This document shows, one piece after another, positions 59,640 through 64,000 of a stretch of 64,000 nt of DNA. The stretch covers positions 1 through 64,000 of IMG/VR virus record IMGVR_UViG_3300048821_000386. One strand, written 5' to 3'. Made by a program: the position numbers and the translations under genes. Origin of the DNA: a virus. The notes beneath the pieces are model-generated. The model was given only the letters and a program-made list of their open reading frames with translations, was not told where the DNA came from and made no database searches. The first letter of the stretch is position 1, and every line of letters begins with the position of its first letter.

Positions 59640-59830
59640 TGAAACGGTTTGGGCTTAGAACCCCTTGCTGTGGTCGTGCCTGAAGTGCCAGTAACGGGGG
59701 CTGTTCCGTTGCTTCCCGGACCCCAATACCGCGCGCTTGCAGGTGTATCATTTTCGCAAGCCACTTTCAGGATGACTGGTCCCGTGCTGGCAGTTCGTCG
59801 GGCTGATGTGTGACAGGAAAGGGTAAGGTC

Positions 59831-60235
59831 ATGAGGCTACAATTCATTCCCATCTGGGCATCCTTGGCGCTGCTGGCGGGGACTGTGGGAACATCGGCAC
59901 AGTCCACCTCTACGGCGGATGCCCGAAAAGGCAAAGATCAACCATCTCCACGCCAGGTCAAGGTCGCAATCGACCCGCGATCTACGGGGGAAGCGCAATC
60001 TCTTTTAATCGTGAAAGGTTTTGGCAACTCATGCCCGAATGTTTCTATCGTTCGTGATGAATCTGAGGCAGAGTACGTCGTTCTCGCAAGCGAATCCGAC
60101 CCGTGGCGTGGGTTTTTACTCCATTACTACATCACAGTTTATGACAAACAAGGGAAATTGGTGTTCGCAACCGACAAGAATCACGGCAAAAGTGCTTCCG
60201 AAGCAGCCTGCCGATTCATCAATGCTCAAAAGTAG
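59831..60235 (+). CDS. Secreted protein of unknown function
   Basis: 134 residues from ATG 59831 (AAGG before it; a start at 59810 adds seven residues). Signal peptide RLQFIPIWASLALLAGTVGT with cleavage near SAQS. The mature part has VKVAIDPRSTGEAQSLLIVK, SCPNVSIVRDESEAEYVVLA and ITVYDKQGKLVFATDKNHGK, ending ASEAACRFINAQK. Exported Acidobacteria proteins of this type are common and unassigned. Bacterial rather than phage in character. Confidence 0.65.
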   Translation: MRLQFIPIWASLALLAGTVGTSAQSTSTADARKGKDQPSPRQVKVAIDPRSTGEAQSLLIVKGFGNSCPNVSIVRDESEAEYVVLASESDPWRGFLLHYYITVYDKQGKLVFATDKNHGKSASEAACRFINAQK

Positions 60236-60240
60236 GCCCT

Positions 60241-60401
60241 ATGACCCCGGAATTACAGCTTTTCCAGTCTTTGTTCGAAGTCCTCAAAGAACAGCGCAAG
60301 GATATCCGCTGGGGCGGGTTCTTGCGATTGTTGAGACGTTGCTGACTTCATCCTTGTTTGCGCTGTTTCTGCTTGCGATCCGGCGGCAGTTCAGGCGGTA
60401 G
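60241..60401 (+). pseudogene. Small membrane protein ORF with probable frameshift
   Basis: ATG 60241, five bases after the previous stop, gives MTPELQLFQSLFEVLKEQRK then DIRWGGFLRLLRRC and stop. In another frame just behind GGGGCGGG runs VLAIVETLLTSSLFALFLLA then IRRQFRR to 60401. Joined, they make a single-span protein of about 53 residues. A change in the G-runs near 60312-60318 would split it. It is either a broken gene or a sequencing error. Confidence 0.4.
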
Positions 60402-60424
60402 GGGAGCGCGGAAAGAGGGACACT

Positions 60425-61570
60425 ATGAAATCTCGATTCTTTCTTTGGCTGATTATTTCGTCCCTAATCATCCCAGCGCCCGGCGCATGGGCACAGCAGA
60501 GCGCGTCGCCAACATCTGATCAAAAGAGGGTCGCCGTCATCAAACAGCAAGCAGCCAATGGCGACGCTACGGCGCAATACGTCCTGGCGGCGATGTACAG
60601 CAGCGGGACGGGTGTGCCCCAGGACCGCGCTCAAGCCGCGACTTGGTTTCGCAAGGCGGCTGAGCAGGGCGATGCCTCGGCGCAAGAGAGACTTGGGTCT
60701 TTGTATGAATACGGCAAAGGTGTGTCACAGGACTACGCTCAAGCGGCAGCTTGGTTTCGCAAGGCGGCTGAGCAAGGCGACGCTGACGCGCAATGGATGC
60801 TCGGGGCTTTGTATGATGAGGGCCAAGGCGTGCCCCGAAACTACGCTCAGGCTGCGCTCTGGTATCGCAAGGCTGCCGATCAGGGAGATGCGGATGCGCA
60901 GGCCAGCCTAGGGGACTTGTACTACATAGGCGACGGTGTGCCCCAAGACTACGCTCAGTCTGCGCTCTGGTTTCGCAAGGCTGCTGAACAGGGCAACGCT
61001 CACGCGCAGAAGAGCCTTGGGGATTTGTACAGGGACGGGGAGGGTGTGCCCCAGGACCACGCTCAAGCCACAACTTGGTATCGTCAAGCCGCAACCTGGT
61101 ATCGCAAGGCTGCTGAAAAGGGAGACGCATACGCGCAGGAGATGCTTGGGGATTTGTACAGCAGCGGGACGGGTGTGCCCGAGGACGACGCTCAAGCCGT
61201 AACCTGGTACCGCAAGGCCGCTGAGCAGGGAAACCGTAGCGCGCAGTCAATACTTGGGCATTTGTACAGCGACGGCGAGGGTGTACCCCAGGACTACGCA
61301 CAAGCGGTTTTTTGGTATCGCAAGGCGGCTGAACAGGGAGACGATTTCGCGCAATACAAGCTTGGGGTTTGGTACAAGGATGGTCAGGGTGTACCCCAAG
61401 ATTACGCTGAAGCCTACTTTTGGCTTAATCTAGCGGCCGCGCGCGAGTCGCCAATCCCACTCGCTGCGGGGCGGCGAGATGAAGTCGCGTCACACATGAC
61501 TCCCGCGGACCTATCCCGCGAACAGGAACGAGCGCGGAAGTGGTTTGAGGCGCATCAGGCGAAGCCATAA
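60425..61570 (+). CDS. Secreted Sel1-repeat protein
   Basis: 381 residues from ATG 60425. Signal peptide KSRFFLWLIISSLIIPAPGA with cleavage near AWAQ. Eight Sel1-type (TPR-like) 36-residue repeats fill about 42-335, with the pattern GDAxAQxxLGxLYxxGxGVPQDYAQAxxWYRKAAEQ; repeat 5 has an extra YRQAATW from a small internal duplication. The end lacks a membrane anchor. Sel1 proteins are scaffolds for protein-protein contacts and are often envelope stress or virulence modulators. It is part of cargo block B, in the opposite orientation to the phage genes. Confidence 0.85.
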   Translation: MKSRFFLWLIISSLIIPAPGAWAQQSASPTSDQKRVAVIKQQAANGDATAQYVLAAMYSSGTGVPQDRAQAATWFRKAAEQGDASAQERLGSLYEYGKGVSQDYAQAAAWFRKAAEQGDADAQWMLGALYDEGQGVPRNYAQAALWYRKAADQGDADAQASLGDLYYIGDGVPQDYAQSALWFRKAAEQGNAHAQKSLGDLYRDGEGVPQDHAQATTWYRQAATWYRKAAEKGDAYAQEMLGDLYSSGTGVPEDDAQAVTWYRKAAEQGNRSAQSILGHLYSDGEGVPQDYAQAVFWYRKAAEQGDDFAQYKLGVWYKDGQGVPQDYAEAYFWLNLAAARESPIPLAAGRRDEVASHMTPADLSREQERARKWFEAHQAKP

Positions 61571-61764
61571 TCGCTATTTTTCCCAACCCCTCGAAACTGC
61601 TTAATTGGCCTTAACCTAGCGAAGGCCGTTTAGGGGCTGCGCGTGGCGCTTGCGCTCTCTGTCCTCGCTTCACCTGTGCGGCGGGCTGGGCCACGAGGGG
61701 TAGGTTTCGGGACGCGGCAACAACCATGCTGGCTTCCCGATTTTTTGTCCTGTAGCATCGCAAC

Positions 61765-62421
61765 ATGGCAATCAAGGACGCTATTTGCTTCGGATGCGAC
61801 ACTGTTCAGCTGATCGATGCAACGCTGTCCGAAGCGCGTTGCAATTGCGGGGGGAACATGCGCCCCCTTTTGAGCCTTGAAGCTTTCCGCACTGGGCGAT
61901 TGGCTCATCGGCTTGCGGGCGGGTATTATGTCCATTCCTCGATCATTGATGTTGCGGAGAGCGTTGATCGTAGCCAACCTATTAATTGGACTAATACGCG
62001 CGAGGTAGAGCGCAAGGACGGCACTAAGCACGTTTTCGCGTTCGACCACTATCTCCGCGAAGCTTTCGAGAACTTGAAAACAAAAGATGACTTAGATCGT
62101 GTTTGGCTAGTCGGGGGATTAATAACGCTTGCTGATGCTCTCGATAAAAATCAATACTTTGATAGGGCTCCGCACCTAGAACTTGTCAGACATCTTCGGA
62201 ATGGCGTCGCTCACGGTGGATTCCGAATTGATCGCCCAGCCCAGTTGGCTAGGCATCCCGCAAACAACTTTTCCGCTTCAGTCAGATCACCAGTAGGAAC
62301 TATGTTCGAAATCACGCCAACCACTCAGGGTGCAGTGTTTGACTTTATGGGCGCTGCTGATTTCATTGACCTCTTCATGTCAGTCGAGGTTCATCTGCTT
62401 TCGCTTGCGGTGACGCACTAG
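61765..62421 (+). CDS. HEPN-like protein with N-terminal zinc ribbon
   Basis: 218 residues from ATG 61765. CFGCDTVQLI and RCNCGG give four cysteines (C8, C11, C26, C28) like a small zinc ribbon. Near residue 145 is HLRNGVAHGGF, i.e. R145-N-x3-H150, the RNxxxH motif of HEPN proteins, in a mostly helical region (ELVRHLRNGVAHG). HEPN domains are RNases or their inactive relatives in defence and toxin-antitoxin systems. A few HEPN families with this RNGVAHG form occur alone in bacteria. RNase activity is not shown. Gap 61571-61764 holds nothing I can support. Confidence 0.5.
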   Translation: MAIKDAICFGCDTVQLIDATLSEARCNCGGNMRPLLSLEAFRTGRLAHRLAGGYYVHSSIIDVAESVDRSQPINWTNTREVERKDGTKHVFAFDHYLREAFENLKTKDDLDRVWLVGGLITLADALDKNQYFDRAPHLELVRHLRNGVAHGGFRIDRPAQLARHPANNFSASVRSPVGTMFEITPTTQGAVFDFMGAADFIDLFMSVEVHLLSLAVTH

Positions 62422-62523
62422 GTTTGCAAACTTTAAGAGATTCGCGGCAGAAGTTGCCCGTTGAAAAGACAGGCTTTTTTCGCCGCGTAAATCTGTCTCG
62501 AAAATGTCCTGCAAAGGGTAAGT

Positions 62524-62573
62524 TTTGACCCACTACCGCTGCCCCGTGTTTTCAAGGGCTTGCATGGGTCAAA
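62524..62573. repeat. Inverted repeat TTTGACCCA / TGGGTCAAA at cargo block B right edge
   Basis: 9-bp perfect arms (62524-62532 and 62565-62573) with a 32-base loop, between the HEPN-like gene and promoter copy 7. It may be a terminator arm, a protein-binding site or the end of a mobile segment. Confidence 0.35.
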
Positions 62574-62587
62574 TGTCAAGGCCATAC

Positions 62588-62603
62588 AGCATCAGTATAG
62601 GAA
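62588..62603 (-). promoter_or_regulatory. Phage promoter-like element, copy 7
   Basis: Minus-strand TTCCTATACTGATGCT: the core TTCCTATACT is exact, the 3-prime part is degenerate. It follows the stop of the small basic ORF directly. No phage gene now lies downstream until 59337, so cargo block B may have displaced its target. Confidence 0.45.
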
Positions 62604-62762
62604 TCAAACTCCGCGGAGCCTGCGGGCGCCGGCGGTCCTGGCTGAACGCGCGACTCCGCCGACTACGGACCGGCTTGCGCCTGTCTTGATGACACGGGTG
62701 GGCATCGCGGCCAGTCCGGTCTTTCGTACGGGCTTCTTGATCTGTGCGGAGAAGGGTTTCAT
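62604..62762 (-). CDS. Small basic phage protein
   Basis: 52 residues from ATG 62762 with GTAGGACAGAACC upstream (AGGA seven bases before the start). Sequence: MKPFSAQIKKPVRKTGLAAM, PTRVIKTGASRSVVGGVARS, ARTAGARRLRGV. Very rich in Arg/Lys, no acidic residues, so likely to bind nucleic acid or membranes. Good ribosome site and position after the metallophosphoesterase gene with a terminator-like hairpin between support it. No family known. Confidence 0.5.
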   Translation of the reverse strand: MKPFSAQIKKPVRKTGLAAMPTRVIKTGASRSVVGGVARSARTAGARRLRGV

Positions 62763-62787
62763 GGTTCTGTCCTACCGAATGCGACAA

Positions 62788-62812
62788 CAGCGCGCCGGTG
62801 GTAGGCGCGCTG
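62788..62812 (-). terminator. Hairpin after the metallophosphoesterase gene
   Basis: CAGCGCGCC (62788-62796) and GGCGCGCTG (62804-62812), perfect 9-bp stem with 7-base loop; followed by TTGTCGCATT on the minus strand. It lies between two phage genes. Confidence 0.55.
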
Positions 62813-62824
62813 TCGGTTGGTGCT

Positions 62825-62844
62825 CCTAACTGTTGTGGGTTAGG
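62825..62844. repeat. Junction inverted repeat CCTAAC...GTTAGG
   Basis: Perfect 6-bp arms around an 8-base loop, overlapping the stop codon of the metallophosphoesterase gene and the AGGAG-like sequence after it. Confidence 0.45.
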
Positions 62845-64000
62845 CCGCCCTCGACCGGTTCTTGATGTTGAAGCCGACGGTGGTCCGGTTCTGGCGTGCT
62901 GAGACGACGAAGTTGGTGGGGCCGTCCTCTTCGTCGAGAATGATCGCAGCCATCGCCTGGCGGTTGAGGTTGTAGCCGCGGCCTTCATGCCACCGATCTG
63001 CCGCCGACAGCGACGGGCAGGTGTAATGCATGATGCCACCGTCGTCCTCAAGCACTTCGCCATGGGTGTGTCCGGTGACAAATATCTGATGGTCGGTCTG
63101 GGCCCATTCCTGGCGGCGTTCATTGGCCATCAGGGTGGGCAGGTCAGACAGGTTGACATCGTTGCCGTGGGTGGCGCCGATCAGCGTGTTGTCGCAGACG
63201 TAGTAGTTGCGGCTCATCAGGCTGTCGACTATCTGCACGTCGTCGTCTTTGCGGTACCAAGCCTGCAGGTACTTCATCAAGGCAATGTCGGAGTGGTGAT
63301 CGTGGTTGCCGGGGCAAGGAAGAAGCACGATTGGTGCGACCTGACGAAGCCAATCGCAGAACTCGACCTTGAACTCGAGGCCTTCACTGAGGATCATCTC
63401 GGGTGTGCCGTCCAGATCCTGAGGCGTGCCGCGCGTGGTGCTGCCGAACTGATTGTCCACATGGAACCAGTCGGAACCGAAGGGAACGACGATGCGAGTG
63501 GGGCGGCCACGCGCCACCAGACTGTTCAGGATGTTCTCGGTGTGGAACTTCAGAAGCTCCTTACAACTCTGCCGTGTGTAGCTGTGGCCGGCTTCGTCGA
63601 ACCAGGATCCCTTTCCATAATGGAAGTCCATCGGCAGGAACACGGCCGAGAAGGGCCTCGACGCACGAATGATGTTCACCAACTGCGGACGGTAGTCTGG
63701 AACGAAGCGGTTGGCCCAGTCGTCGACAACCCGTGACACCGAATGCTCAAAGTTGTCCCACAAGGCAGCCCGTTTCTTGATCTCCTTCCAGGACTTCTCG
63801 TTCATGGCGGTGAAGACCGCCCGGCGCTTCATGTTGTAGAGATCTTCAACCAGGTCGTCGGTGGTCCGCTCGATCAGCTCTTCGGCTGAGAAGGGTTCCT
63901 TGTCGTGGGTGATGCCGTGGATGTGCAGATACTGGATCAGCCAGGCTCTGGGCATGCCGAAGTCGCGCGCAATCTCATTCAGGGTGGAGCTCTTCCCAAC
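62840..64000 (-). CDS. Calcineurin-like metallophosphoesterase with N-terminal helix-turn-helix (cut by window edge)
   Basis: The frame stays open to the window edge, giving at least 386 residues; the ATG at 63955 is internal, since the preceding codons encode LNEIARDFGMPRAWLIQYL, a helix-turn-helix-like segment. The phosphatase motifs follow: PMDFHYGKGSW, GSDWFHVDN, LPCPGNHDHHSD (GNHD), ATHGN and FVTGHTHGEV (GHTH), which supply Asp, His and Asn for two metals. Members hydrolyse phosphodiesters of nucleic acids or nucleotides. The usual first motif DxH appears as FHYG. A role in phage DNA metabolism or regulation is inference. Confidence 0.8.
   Translation of the reverse strand, partial: VGKSSTLNEIARDFGMPRAWLIQYLHIHGITHDKEPFSAEELIERTTDDLVEDLYNMKRRAVFTAMNEKSWKEIKKRAALWDNFEHSVSRVVDDWANRFVPDYRPQLVNIIRASRPFSAVFLPMDFHYGKGSWFDEAGHSYTRQSCKELLKFHTENILNSLVARGRPTRIVVPFGSDWFHVDNQFGSTTRGTPQDLDGTPEMILSEGLEFKVEFCDWLRQVAPIVLLPCPGNHDHHSDIALMKYLQAWYRKDDDVQIVDSLMSRNYYVCDNTLIGATHGNDVNLSDLPTLMANERRQEWAQTDHQIFVTGHTHGEVLEDDGGIMHYTCPSLSAADRWHEGRGYNLNRQAMAAIILDEEDGPTNFVVSARQNRTTVGFNIKNRSRAA

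Noticed and set aside
61571-61764. Gene between the Sel1 and HEPN-like genes
   Set aside because: The minus frames there have no start signal or protein-like composition.
1-64000. CRISPR arrays, tRNA or rRNA genes
   Set aside because: No spaced direct repeats of the right kind and no cloverleaf or rRNA-like sequence were seen. The gap at 26640-26816 was considered as a tRNA, but it lacks an acceptor stem and T-arm.

Overview
The window is mostly one large tailed-phage (or prophage) structural region. It encodes a contractile-tail virion: terminase, portal, protease, HK97-type capsid protein, sheath, tube proteins, tail chaperones and baseplate genes, nearly all read leftward on the minus strand. 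Two blocks of bacterial-looking genes are set into it, mainly on the plus strand. The cargo (TonB receptors with an N-terminal carboxypeptidase-regulatory domain, a Cys/His/Met-rich copper-type small protein, a Sel1 lipoprotein-like protein) points to an Acidobacteriota (Terriglobia-like) host. That host call is inference from protein style, not a database result.

Layout in the direction of phage transcription (right to left). 64000-62604: a metallophosphoesterase cut by the window edge and a small basic ORF. 62570-59400: cargo block B (plus strand): decayed MobF relaxase tail, secreted protein, broken small ORF, Sel1-repeat protein, HEPN-like protein. 59337-57088: small glycine/alanine-rich membrane proteins and one structural protein. 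56996-44157: packaging and head genes (terminase large subunit, two unknown structural proteins, portal, prohead protease with long C-terminal extension, repeat-bearing structural protein, zinc-ribbon protein, major capsid protein, coiled-coil protein). 44058-39687: Lys-rich protein, Ig-like protein, lysis genes (M15 peptidase, holin-like, spanin-like), hypotheticals. 39687-30840: connector genes, an HNH homing endonuclease, tail terminator candidate, sheath, three tube-like proteins and two tail chaperones. 30830-16051: three giant genes of 1337, 1679 and 1848 codons. 15912-8745: cargo block A (cupin, TonB receptor, NikR, copper-type small protein, second TonB receptor). 8523-1: baseplate genes, an endonuclease VII-type intron/homing enzyme and a truncated fibre-like gene.

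The most striking feature is the 1679-codon gene at 21600-26639. It carries RHP-N33-DADGDRLSFH, which matches the order and spacing of the active site of two-barrel RNA polymerases (beta-prime RxP ... DFDGDQMAVH; YonO, crAss-like gp66 and QDE-1 have the same DxDGD core), followed about 107 residues later by GMLSN. It sits between the tail chaperones and the tail hub, where proteins carried inside the tail and ejected with the DNA are normally encoded. Seven copies of a 16-base element, consensus TTCCTATACTAGACAG, all point along the phage transcription direction and mostly lie just before genes. They are candidate phage-specific promoters, with no conserved -35 box.

Cargo block A looks like a nickel/copper acquisition module: NikR has all four nickel ligands at the right spacing, and receptor 2 has the CxxxM motif of OprC-type copper receptors. 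It is flanked by a 21-bp direct repeat with one mismatch and interrupts the tail operon. Several further short inverted repeats recur only at gene junctions and may be regulatory.
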